12,002 nucleotides of DNA from Oscillospiraceae bacterium (GTDB lineage Bacteria > Bacillota > Clostridia > Oscillospirales > UBA929), in NCBI GenBank assembly GCA_031289065.1, contig JAITQI010000016.1, positions 1-12,002 of the forward strand, in the 5' to 3' direction. Of the stretch, positions 6,345-12,002 are shown in pieces. The position numbers and the translations under genes were made by a program. Under the pieces are notes generated by a model, which saw nothing but the letters and a program-made list of their open reading frames with translations, was not told the DNA's origin and ran no database searches. The stretch's first letter is position 1; every line of letters begins with the position of its first letter.

Positions 6345-7535
6345 ATGACCTACGACAAAAAAACCATCGAGGACATTGACGTATCCGGCAAACGGGTTCT
6401 GGTGCGCTGCGATTTCAACGTGCCTCAAGACGCGACTGGAGCCATCACCGCCGACAAGCGCATTGTCGAGAGCCTGCCCACCATCCGCTACTTGGTCGGC
6501 CACGGGGCCCGCGTCATTCTCTGCTCCCACCTGGGCCGCCCCAAGGGCACCGTCAACCCGAAGTATACGCTGGCGCCGGTGGCCGTCCGCCTGTCCGAAC
6601 TGCTGGGACAGCCGGTGGCGCTGGCCGCCGACGTGATCGGCCCCGACGCCCAGGGGAAAGCCGCCGCCCTGAAGGACGGCGAGGTTCTTTTGCTGGAAAA
6701 CGTGCGCTTCCACGCCGAAGAGGAGAAGAACGACCCCGCCTTTGCCAAGGCGCTGGCCGATCTGGCTGAGCTCTACGTCAACGACGCCTTCGGCACCGCC
6801 CACCGCGCCCACGCCTCCACCGCCGGGGTGGCCGACTATCTGCCCGCCGTGTGCGGCTACCTGATCGGCAAGGAGATCGGCGTGATGGGCAAGGCCCTGC
6901 AGGATCCCAAGCGCCCGTTCGTGGCGGTGCTGGGCGGCGCGAAGGTGTCCGACAAGCTCGGCGTGATCAACAACCTGCTGGACAAGGTGGACACGCTGAT
7001 CATCGGCGGCGCGATGGCCTACACCTTTGCGCTGGCCAAGGGCGGCAAGGTCGGCACCTCTCTGGTGGAACCCGACAAGACCGCGTATGCCCTCGACATG
7101 CTCAAAAAAGCCGAGGCCAAGGGCGTCGGCTTCCTCCTGCCGGTGGACAACCTGTGCGCCGACCGCTTTGCCGCCGACGCCACCCCCGTGCCCTTCGACG
7201 CGGGCGCGATCCCGGACAATATGATGGGCCTGGACATCGGCCCGCGCACAGTGAAGCTCTTCTCCGACGCGCTCAAGGCCGCCGGGACTGTGGTGTGGAA
7301 CGGCCCCATGGGGGTGTTCGAGTTTGACGCCTTCGCCGAGGGCACACGGGCCGTGGCCCGGGCCATCGCCGACAGCGGCGCCATCAGCATCATCGGCGGC
7401 GGCGACAGCGCGGCGGCCGTCGAACAACTGGGCTTCGCCGACAAGATGACCCACATTTCCACCGGCGGCGGCGCCTCTTTGGAGTTCCTGGAGGGGCTGG
7501 AGTTGCCCGGGATTGCCTGTTTGCTGGACAAGTAG
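6345..7535 (+). CDS. pgk: Phosphoglycerate kinase
   Basis: Transfers the acyl phosphate of 1,3-bisphosphoglycerate to ADP, making ATP and 3-phosphoglycerate. At 396 residues it has normal family length. Visible motifs are RCDFNVP (21-27; substrate-binding D23 and N25), SHLGRPKG (61-68), LENVRFHAEEEKND, NDAFGTAHRAHAST and GGAKVSDKLGVI. The nucleotide domain follows with GPRTVKLF, VVWNGPMGVFE, the GGGDSAAAV loop and HISTGGGASLEFLEG. TAGGAGG (6329-6335) lies 9 bases before the ATG. It is the first gene of the glycolytic operon and directly follows the promoter, with no gap or CggR-like regulator ahead of it. Confidence 0.98.
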   Translation: MTYDKKTIEDIDVSGKRVLVRCDFNVPQDATGAITADKRIVESLPTIRYLVGHGARVILCSHLGRPKGTVNPKYTLAPVAVRLSELLGQPVALAADVIGPDAQGKAAALKDGEVLLLENVRFHAEEEKNDPAFAKALADLAELYVNDAFGTAHRAHASTAGVADYLPAVCGYLIGKEIGVMGKALQDPKRPFVAVLGGAKVSDKLGVINNLLDKVDTLIIGGAMAYTFALAKGGKVGTSLVEPDKTAYALDMLKKAEAKGVGFLLPVDNLCADRFAADATPVPFDAGAIPDNMMGLDIGPRTVKLFSDALKAAGTVVWNGPMGVFEFDAFAEGTRAVARAIADSGAISIIGGGDSAAAVEQLGFADKMTHISTGGGASLEFLEGLELPGIACLLDK

Positions 7536-7556
7536 ACGACAAGAGGATAGAAACGA

Positions 7557-7581
7557 GGGACGGGAGACGGGGCGACGGGGG
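7557..7581 (+). other. Putative G-quadruplex motif between pgk and tpiA
   Basis: Four G-runs lie on the transcript strand: GGG 7557-7559, GGG 7562-7564, GGGG 7569-7572 and GGGGG 7577-7581. The loops are 2, 4 and 4 bases. This fits the standard G3+N1-7 rule. It begins about 20 bases after the pgk stop and lies about 70 bases before the tpiA start, so it would be in the mRNA. Folding and function are inferred. Confidence 0.55.
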
Positions 7582-7652
7582 TTGTCCGGTTGCGGTTCGG
7601 CTCTTTTCGTCTGATCGTTCACATTGATGTGTTGAAAGGATTTGTTGCTTTT

Positions 7653-8423
7653 ATGAACAGAAGATACCGCAAGACGATTATCGCGGGCAACTGGAAGATG
7701 AACAAGAGCCCCTCCGAGGCCCGGGAGCTCATCGACGCCCTCAAGCCGCTGATCGCCAAGGCCAAATGGTGCGAGGTGGTGCTGTGCGTTCCCTTTGTGG
7801 ACATCGCCATCGCCCAGCGCCTGCTCAAGGACTCCCGCATCACCGTGGGCGCGCAGAACATGCATCACGAGCCGTCGGGGGCTTACACCGGCGAGGTGTC
7901 GGCCGCCATGCTCAAGGACATCGGGGTCAAATACGTCATCCTGGGTCACTCGGAGCGCCGCGCCTATTGCGGCGAAACCGACGCCCTGGTCAACAAAAAG
8001 GCTCTGCTGGCCCTGCAAACCGGGCTGCGCCCCATCGTGTGCGTCGGGGAGTCCCTGGAACAGCGCGACCAGGAGCTGACGCTGGACGTCATCACGCTAC
8101 AGGTCAAGGCCGCCCTGGCCGGTGTGCCGGTGGAAAAACTGCGGCAGGTCGTCTTCGCCTATGAGCCCATTTGGGCCATCGGCACCGGGCGCACCGCCAC
8201 CGCCGAACAGGCCGCCGAGGTGGGCACCTCCATTCGGGCCACCATCCGCAAGCTGTATGGCGCTCGGGCCGCCCGCTCGGTCACCATCCAATACGGCGGC
8301 TCCATGAACCCGGGCAACGCCGTCGAACTGCTGGCCCAACTCGACGTGGACGGCGGTCTCATCGGCGGCGCCGCCCTGAAGGCGGCCGATTTCGCCGCCA
8401 TCATCCAGGCCGCGAACCAGTAA
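7653..8423 (+). CDS. tpiA: Triosephosphate isomerase
   Basis: Interconverts dihydroxyacetone phosphate and glyceraldehyde 3-phosphate as a cytosolic dimer. The 256-residue TIM barrel shows AGNWKMNK (11-18; N13 and K15 in the active site), GHSERR (98-103; electrophile H99), the catalytic loop AYEPIWAIGTG (169-179; base E171) and YGGSMNPGN (214-222). The phosphate loop is GLIGGAALKAADF. The open frame extends upstream to an ATG at 7590, but that adds about 21 unconserved residues. ATG 7653 matches the usual start of the family and has AAAGGA (7635-7640) about 12 bases upstream. That spacing is long and may lower initiation. The gap to pgk is about 117 bases, unusually wide for this operon, and holds the G-run motif. 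Confidence 0.97.
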   Translation: MNRRYRKTIIAGNWKMNKSPSEARELIDALKPLIAKAKWCEVVLCVPFVDIAIAQRLLKDSRITVGAQNMHHEPSGAYTGEVSAAMLKDIGVKYVILGHSERRAYCGETDALVNKKALLALQTGLRPIVCVGESLEQRDQELTLDVITLQVKAALAGVPVEKLRQVVFAYEPIWAIGTGRTATAEQAAEVGTSIRATIRKLYGARAARSVTIQYGGSMNPGNAVELLAQLDVDGGLIGGAALKAADFAAIIQAANQ

Positions 8424-8434
8424 AAATGTCTGTC

Positions 8435-8463
8435 GGTTCCGCCGTGCTCAGCCCGGCGGAACC
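8435..8463 (+). other. Strong intercistronic hairpin between tpiA and gpmI
   Basis: GGTTCCGCCG (8435-8444) pairs perfectly with CGGCGGAACC (8454-8463) around a 9-base loop that can close further by two G-C pairs. It starts 11 bases after the tpiA stop. No T-tract follows, so full termination is unlikely. RNA processing, 3'-end protection of the upstream message or a pause site are possible. Confidence 0.7.
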
Positions 8464-8512
8464 TGTACGTCAAGGTCGCTCTGTTGATCTCTAAGATTCG
8501 AGGTATTTCTCT

Positions 8513-10030
8513 TTGAAAAAAACAGTCGCGCTTGTCATCATGGATGGGTTCGGCCTGGAGCTCGACGGGCCGGGCAACGCCGTCGCCCGGGCCGCCACCC
8601 CCCGGTTGGACGCCCTGTGGGCTTCCTGCCCCCACACCCAGATCAGCGCCTCCGGGCTGGACGTGGGTCTGCCCGACGGGCAGATGGGCAACTCGGAGGT
8701 GGGACACACCAATATGGGAGCCGGCCGGGTGGTCTACCAGGATCTGCCCCGCATCTCCAAATCCATCTCCGACGGGGATTTCTTTCGCAACCCCGCCTAC
8801 GAGGCCGCCGCCGAACACTGTCTGCAAAACGGTTCCGCCCTGCATATCATGGGCCTGATGTCCGACGGCGGGGTTCACAGCCACAACACGCACATTTGGG
8901 CCCTGCTGGCGCTGGCCCAGCGCAAGGGGCTGAAAAAGGTCTATCTGCACTGCTTCCTGGACGGCCGGGACGTGCCCCCCACCTCGGGGCTGGGGTTTGT
9001 CCGGGAGGCCGCCGAACACTGCCGCCAAACCGGAGCGCGGATTGCCACCGTCATGGGCCGCTATTACGCCATGGACAGGGACAAGCGGTGGGATCGCGTG
9101 CAGCGGGCTTACGCCGCCATGGTCTACGGGGAGGCTCCCTTCGCCCCCGACCCGGTGGAGGCGGTCGCCCAGTCCTACGCCCGGGAGGTCACCGACGAGT
9201 TTGTCGAGCCGGTGATCTGCGTTCAGGGGGCCGAAATCGCCGCCGGGGACGGGGTGATCTTCGCCAACTTCCGCCCCGACCGGGCCCGGGAAATCACCCG
9301 CGCCTTCGTGGATCCCGCCTTCGACGGCTTTGAACGGCGGGCCTTTTTCCCGGTGTTTTTCGTCTGCACCACCCAGTACGACGCCACCCTGCCCAACGTG
9401 CGCGTCGCCTATGGGCCGGAGGCGCTGACCAACACCTTCGGCGAATATCTGAGCAAAAAGGGTCTGACCCAACTGCGCATCGCCGAGACCGAAAAATACG
9501 CCCACGTCACCTTCTTTTTCAACGGCGGCGTGGAGGACCCCTACCCCGGGGAGGATCGGGCGCTCATCCCCTCCCCCAAGGTGGCCACCTACGACCTTCA
9601 GCCCGAAATGAGCGCCCCGGCGGTGGCCGACGAAGCGGTGAAACGCATCCAAAGCGGGGCCTATGACGCGGTCATCCTCAACTTCGCCAACTGCGACATG
9701 GTGGGTCACACCGGCCTGTTTGAGGCGGCCCGCCAGGCGGTAGAGACGGTGGACGCCTGCGTGGGCCGGGTGGCCGACGCCGTGGCCTCGGTGGACGGGG
9801 CGCTGCTCGTCACCGCCGACCACGGCAACGCCGAGCGCATGTTGGAGGCCGACGGGGTCTCCCCTTTCACCGCCCACACCACCAATCCGGTGCCGCTTAT
9901 CGTGCGCGCTCCCGGCGCGACCGCGCTGCGGGACGGGGGACGCCTGTCCGACCTCATTCCCACCATGCTCGACCTGATGGGCCTGCCCAAACCGGCCGAA
10001 ATGACCGGTCAAAGTTTAATTTCAAAATAA
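8513..10030 (+). CDS. gpmI: 2,3-bisphosphoglycerate-independent phosphoglycerate mutase
   Basis: Converts 3- to 2-phosphoglycerate through a phosphoserine intermediate and needs two metal ions, usually Mn. The 505-residue protein has the alkaline-phosphatase fold. Motifs are MDGFG (10-14; metal ligand D11), GNSEVGHTNMGAGR (59-72; nucleophile S61), GGVHSH (119-124), DGRDVPPTSG, MGRYYAMDRDKRWDR, NFRPDRAREIT, the metal site NFANCDMVGHTG and ADHGNAE. It ends with a typical EMTGQSLI. Translation most likely starts at TTG 8513 (then AAA AAA ACA). GAGGT (8500-8504) lies 8 bases before it, and the conserved VALVIMDGFG follows at once; no ATG is available at that spot. The eno gene begins 15 bases after the stop. 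Confidence 0.96.
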   Translation: MKKTVALVIMDGFGLELDGPGNAVARAATPRLDALWASCPHTQISASGLDVGLPDGQMGNSEVGHTNMGAGRVVYQDLPRISKSISDGDFFRNPAYEAAAEHCLQNGSALHIMGLMSDGGVHSHNTHIWALLALAQRKGLKKVYLHCFLDGRDVPPTSGLGFVREAAEHCRQTGARIATVMGRYYAMDRDKRWDRVQRAYAAMVYGEAPFAPDPVEAVAQSYAREVTDEFVEPVICVQGAEIAAGDGVIFANFRPDRAREITRAFVDPAFDGFERRAFFPVFFVCTTQYDATLPNVRVAYGPEALTNTFGEYLSKKGLTQLRIAETEKYAHVTFFFNGGVEDPYPGEDRALIPSPKVATYDLQPEMSAPAVADEAVKRIQSGAYDAVILNFANCDMVGHTGLFEAARQAVETVDACVGRVADAVASVDGALLVTADHGNAERMLEADGVSPFTAHTTNPVPLIVRAPGATALRDGGRLSDLIPTMLDLMGLPKPAEMTGQSLISK

Positions 10031-10045
10031 CGGAGGAAAACACAC

Positions 10046-11347
10046 ATGAAGAAAATCTTGGAAATTGTGGATGTCATCGGCCGGGAAATCATAGACTCCC
10101 GGGGCAACCCCACCGTGGAAGTGGATGTGTACGTCGAGGACGAAAACGGCACCCATCTGGGTCGGGCCGCCGTTCCCTCGGGGGCGTCCACAGGGGCTTT
10201 TGAAGCCTGCGAGTTGCGGGACGGCGACAAGAGCCGTTATCTCGGCAAGGGCGTTCTCAACGCCGTGGAGGCCGTCAACACCGAAATCGCAGAGGCGATC
10301 ATCGGCTTCAACGCTCTGGATCAGGTGGAAATCGACAACACCCTCATCGCCCTGGACGGCACGCCCAACAAGTCCCGTCTGGGGGCCAACGCCATTTTGG
10401 GCGTGTCCTTAGCCGTGGCCAAGGCGGCCGCCGAGGCCCTGGGCCTGCCTCTGTACAACTACATCGGCGGCGTCAACGCCAAGGTGCTGCCGGTACCCAT
10501 GATGAACATCCTCAACGGCGGCGCTCACGCCACCAACAACGTGGACATTCAGGAGTTCATGATCATGCCGGTGGGCGCGTCCAGCTGGGCCGAGGGGCTG
10601 CGCTGGTGCACCGAGGTGTTCCACAACCTCAAGAAAATCCTCTCCGCTCAAGGGCTGGCCACCGCCGTGGGCGACGAGGGCGGTTTCGCCCCCAACCTGA
10701 AAAAGGACGAGGACGCCCTGAAGGCCATCGTGGAGGCCATCGAGGCCGCCGGATACAAGCCGGGCGAGGACTTCAAAATCGCCATGGATCCCGCCGTCAG
10801 CGAGTGGTTCCAGGAGGACGGCACCTATTTCCTGCCCAAGGCCAAGAAGACCCTCACCCGCCAGCAGATGGTGCGCATGTGGAAGGGTTTCGCGGACAAA
10901 TACCCCGTCATCTCCCTGGAGGACGGCATGGCCGAAGAGGACTGGGAGGGCTGGAAGCTGCTCACCGACGCCCTGGGCCGCAAAATCCAGCTGGTGGGCG
11001 ACGACCTGTTTGTGACCAACGTGGAGCGCCTGACCAAGGGCATCGACTTGGGCGTGGCCAACTCCATCCTCATCAAGGTCAATCAGATCGGCTCCCTGAC
11101 CGAGACCCTGGAGACCATCCAAAAGGCCCACCGGGCCGGGTACACCACCGTCATCTCTCACCGCTCCGGCGAAACCGAGGACACCACCATCGCCGACCTG
11201 GCCGTGGCCCTCAACGCCGGGCAGATTAAGACCGGCGCCCCCTCCCGCACCGACCGGGTGGCCAAGTACAACCAGCTGCTGCGCATCGAAGAGGAGCTGG
11301 GCGACAGCGCCGCCTTCTTGGGCAGCGCCGCTTTCCAGGTGAAATAA
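10046..11347 (+). CDS. eno: Enolase (phosphopyruvate hydratase)
   Basis: Dehydrates 2-phosphoglycerate to phosphoenolpyruvate in the cytosol and needs Mg. At 433 residues it is full length. Visible are PSGASTGAFEA (44-54), GGAHATNNVDIQEFMI (158-173), the acid-base motif GDEGGFAPN (209-217; E211), metal ligands D248, E292 and D319 (VGDD), the base K344 in ILIKVNQIGS, and the signature SHRSGETEDT (371-380). The C-terminus GQIKTGAPSRTDRVAKYNQLLRIEEEL is typical. CGGAGGAAAA just upstream gives a strong ribosome site for ATG 10046. It is the last gene of the glycolytic operon, followed within about 20 bases by a strong terminator. No cell-surface signal is present. Confidence 0.98.
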   Translation: MKKILEIVDVIGREIIDSRGNPTVEVDVYVEDENGTHLGRAAVPSGASTGAFEACELRDGDKSRYLGKGVLNAVEAVNTEIAEAIIGFNALDQVEIDNTLIALDGTPNKSRLGANAILGVSLAVAKAAAEALGLPLYNYIGGVNAKVLPVPMMNILNGGAHATNNVDIQEFMIMPVGASSWAEGLRWCTEVFHNLKKILSAQGLATAVGDEGGFAPNLKKDEDALKAIVEAIEAAGYKPGEDFKIAMDPAVSEWFQEDGTYFLPKAKKTLTRQQMVRMWKGFADKYPVISLEDGMAEEDWEGWKLLTDALGRKIQLVGDDLFVTNVERLTKGIDLGVANSILIKVNQIGSLTETLETIQKAHRAGYTTVISHRSGETEDTTIADLAVALNAGQIKTGAPSRTDRVAKYNQLLRIEEELGDSAAFLGSAAFQVK

Positions 11348-11366
11348 TAGCCGTCATTGCGAGGAG

Positions 11367-11409
11367 AACGCCCCCTGTCAGGCCGTGCGCCTGGCGGGGG
11401 GCGTTTTTT
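11367..11409 (+). terminator. Strong rho-independent terminator of the glycolytic operon
   Basis: AACGCCCCC (11367-11375) pairs with GGGGGCGTT (11397-11405). An inner stem CAGGC (11379-11383) with GCCTG (11389-11393) caps it. TTTTTT runs from 11404 to 11409. It begins 20 bases after the eno stop. Confidence 0.95.
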
Positions 11410-11414
11410 GTCGC

Positions 11415-11441
11415 TTCCGATTTTTTGTTATTATATCGGAA
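11415..11441. repeat. Inverted repeat in the eno-tRNA gap
   Basis: TTCCGAT (11415-11421) and ATCGGAA (11435-11441) are perfect 7-base arms around a T-rich 13-base centre. It lies just after the eno terminator. It could be a backup hairpin or a protein site. TTGTCG (11408-11413) and TTATAT (11431-11436) are 17 bases apart and could be a weak plus-strand promoter, but no gene follows. Confidence 0.4.
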
Positions 11442-11533
11442 TAGACGCGCTGGATGCAACGAAAATCATTTTTGAATTTCCGTTTACCCCATGAGGAACG
11501 CTCCACTTTGGACGCTTCGCAATCAACTCGAGG

Positions 11534-11556
11534 TTGAGCCTGTCATTTCGGCTCAA
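11534..11556. repeat. Inverted repeat next to the tRNA terminator
   Basis: TTGAGCC (11534-11540) and GGCTCAA (11550-11556) form 7-bp arms with a 9-base centre. It overlaps the T-tract of the tRNA terminator and, on the minus strand, would lie just past it. It may be a backup hairpin. The remaining bases 11442-11533 show nothing I recognise. Confidence 0.45.
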
Positions 11557-11611
11557 AAATACATGCGAACACCTCGCCAACGAAAAACCATCGGCGCGGG
11601 TTCGCATGTAT
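11555..11611 (-). terminator. Terminator of the tRNA-Arg gene
   Basis: On the minus strand, two 12-base arms (11600-11611 and 11559-11570, sequence ATACATGCGAAC and its complement) pair perfectly. They are followed by TTTT (11558-11555). The 29-base loop can form a small inner stem (CGCC/GGCG). It starts 7 bases after the tRNA CCA end, which fits a monocistronic tRNA transcript. Confidence 0.8.
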
Positions 11612-11617
11612 GCCTGC

Positions 11618-11694
<77 letters not shown>

Positions 11695-11713
11695 GTATTC
11701 ATTTTGTCCGTTC

Positions 11714-11742
11714 AGTGTATCAATATCCCCGAAAAAAGTCAA
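11714..11742 (-). promoter_or_regulatory. Promoter of the tRNA-Arg gene
   Basis: On the minus strand, TTGACT (11737-11742) is 17 bases from TACACT (11714-11719), with a TGA extension before the -10. The start would be near 11707, about 12 bases before the mature tRNA 5' end. The -35 lies inside the last codons of the upstream dehydrogenase gene and the -10 directly follows its stop. Confidence 0.75.
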
Positions 11743-12002
11743 CCGCGTTACACAGCGGGTGCCCGGCGACGAAGCGGGCCAGCTGTTTTTCAAACAGGGC
11801 CAGGCGGCGTTCGTCCAGGCGGCGGGACAGGCCGGCGTTGTGCGGGGTGAGGACGACGTTGGGCAAGGTGCGCAGGGGGTGATCCTCGGGCAGGGGTTCC
11901 GGGTCGGTCACATCCAGCCCGGCCCCCCACAGGTGTCCGACGGCCAGCGCCTCATATAACGCCGTGGTATCCGCCACGGCGCCCCGGCCTACGTTGACGA
12001 AG
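11720..12002 (-). CDS. D-isomer-specific 2-hydroxyacid dehydrogenase (C-terminal part only)
   Basis: The last 93 codons are visible, ending at TGA 11720-11722; the 5' part is beyond the window. The peptide FVNVGRGAVADTTALYEAL is the conserved strand after the NAD-binding region (INxxRGxxVD in relatives). GLDVTDPEPLPEDHPL holds the catalytic Glu (in DPEP), and VVLTPHNAG holds the catalytic His. These enzymes reduce 2-oxoacids with NAD(P)H; members include glyoxylate/hydroxypyruvate reductase, D-lactate dehydrogenase and phosphoglycerate dehydrogenase. It has no C-terminal ACT domain, so long-form SerA is excluded; the substrate cannot be named. There is no terminator between its stop and the tRNA, so readthrough into the tRNA is possible. 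Confidence 0.9.
   Translation of the reverse strand, partial: FVNVGRGAVADTTALYEALAVGHLWGAGLDVTDPEPLPEDHPLRTLPNVVLTPHNAGLSRRLDERRLALFEKQLARFVAGHPLCNAVDFFRGY

Noticed and set aside
7590..7652. Upstream ATG giving tpiA a longer N-terminus
   Set aside because: The added residues are not typical of the family and the ATG has no ribosome site; 7653 matches the usual start.
6318..8018. Long minus-strand open frame opposite pgk and tpiA
   Set aside because: It spans two conserved plus-strand genes, their intergenic gap and a ribosome site; no domain is recognisable.
8159..10012. Long minus-strand open frame opposite gpmI
   Set aside because: Shadow of a conserved gene; composition is low-complexity and no motif is seen.

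Overview
The window reads as a chromosomal segment of an anaerobic, high-GC member of the Firmicutes (class Clostridia). Three things suggest this: a clostridial-type multi-subunit NAD-linked [FeFe]-hydrogenase operon, a lower-glycolysis gene cluster that uses cofactor-independent phosphoglycerate mutase, and strong AGGAGG-type ribosome sites with TTGACA/TATAAT promoters. The genus is not identifiable from this sequence; an Oscillospiraceae/Ruminococcaceae-like gut or sludge bacterium is only a guess.

Layout. Positions 1-120 (minus strand) hold the first 40 codons of a Fur/PerR-family metalloregulator with a near-perfect promoter overlapped by an inverted repeat, probably its own operator. 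From 355 to 5590 (plus strand) lies a hydrogenase operon: an extended -10 promoter, a candidate Rex operator at the expected start site, a NuoE-like subunit (hydC), an orphan histidine-kinase-type ATPase, a small ferredoxin-like protein (hydD-like), a NuoF-like flavoprotein subunit (hydB) and the catalytic H-cluster subunit (hydA). It ends at a C(UUCG)G-capped terminator. A tRNA wobble methyltransferase gene (trmL, 5660-6172) follows. A sigma-A type promoter then drives pgk-tpiA-gpmI-eno (6345-11347), closed by a strong terminator. From 11347 to the end, converging on this operon, are a minus-strand tRNA-Arg(CCU) with its own promoter and terminator and the 3' end of a D-2-hydroxyacid dehydrogenase gene.

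How the genes work together. The glycolytic enzymes convert 1,3-bisphosphoglycerate to phosphoenolpyruvate, making ATP at Pgk. The hydrogenase can reoxidise NADH, and reduced ferredoxin if it bifurcates as its closest relatives do, by releasing H2. A Rex-type NADH/NAD+ sensor acting at 374-397 would fit that role. No gap gene lies in the glycolytic cluster.

No clearly new system is evident. The parts most worth a second look are the orphan ATPase inside the hydrogenase operon, the candidate Rex operator, a canonical G-quadruplex motif between pgk and tpiA, a 10-bp hairpin between tpiA and gpmI, the TTG start of gpmI, and a mismatched anticodon stem in the tRNA.
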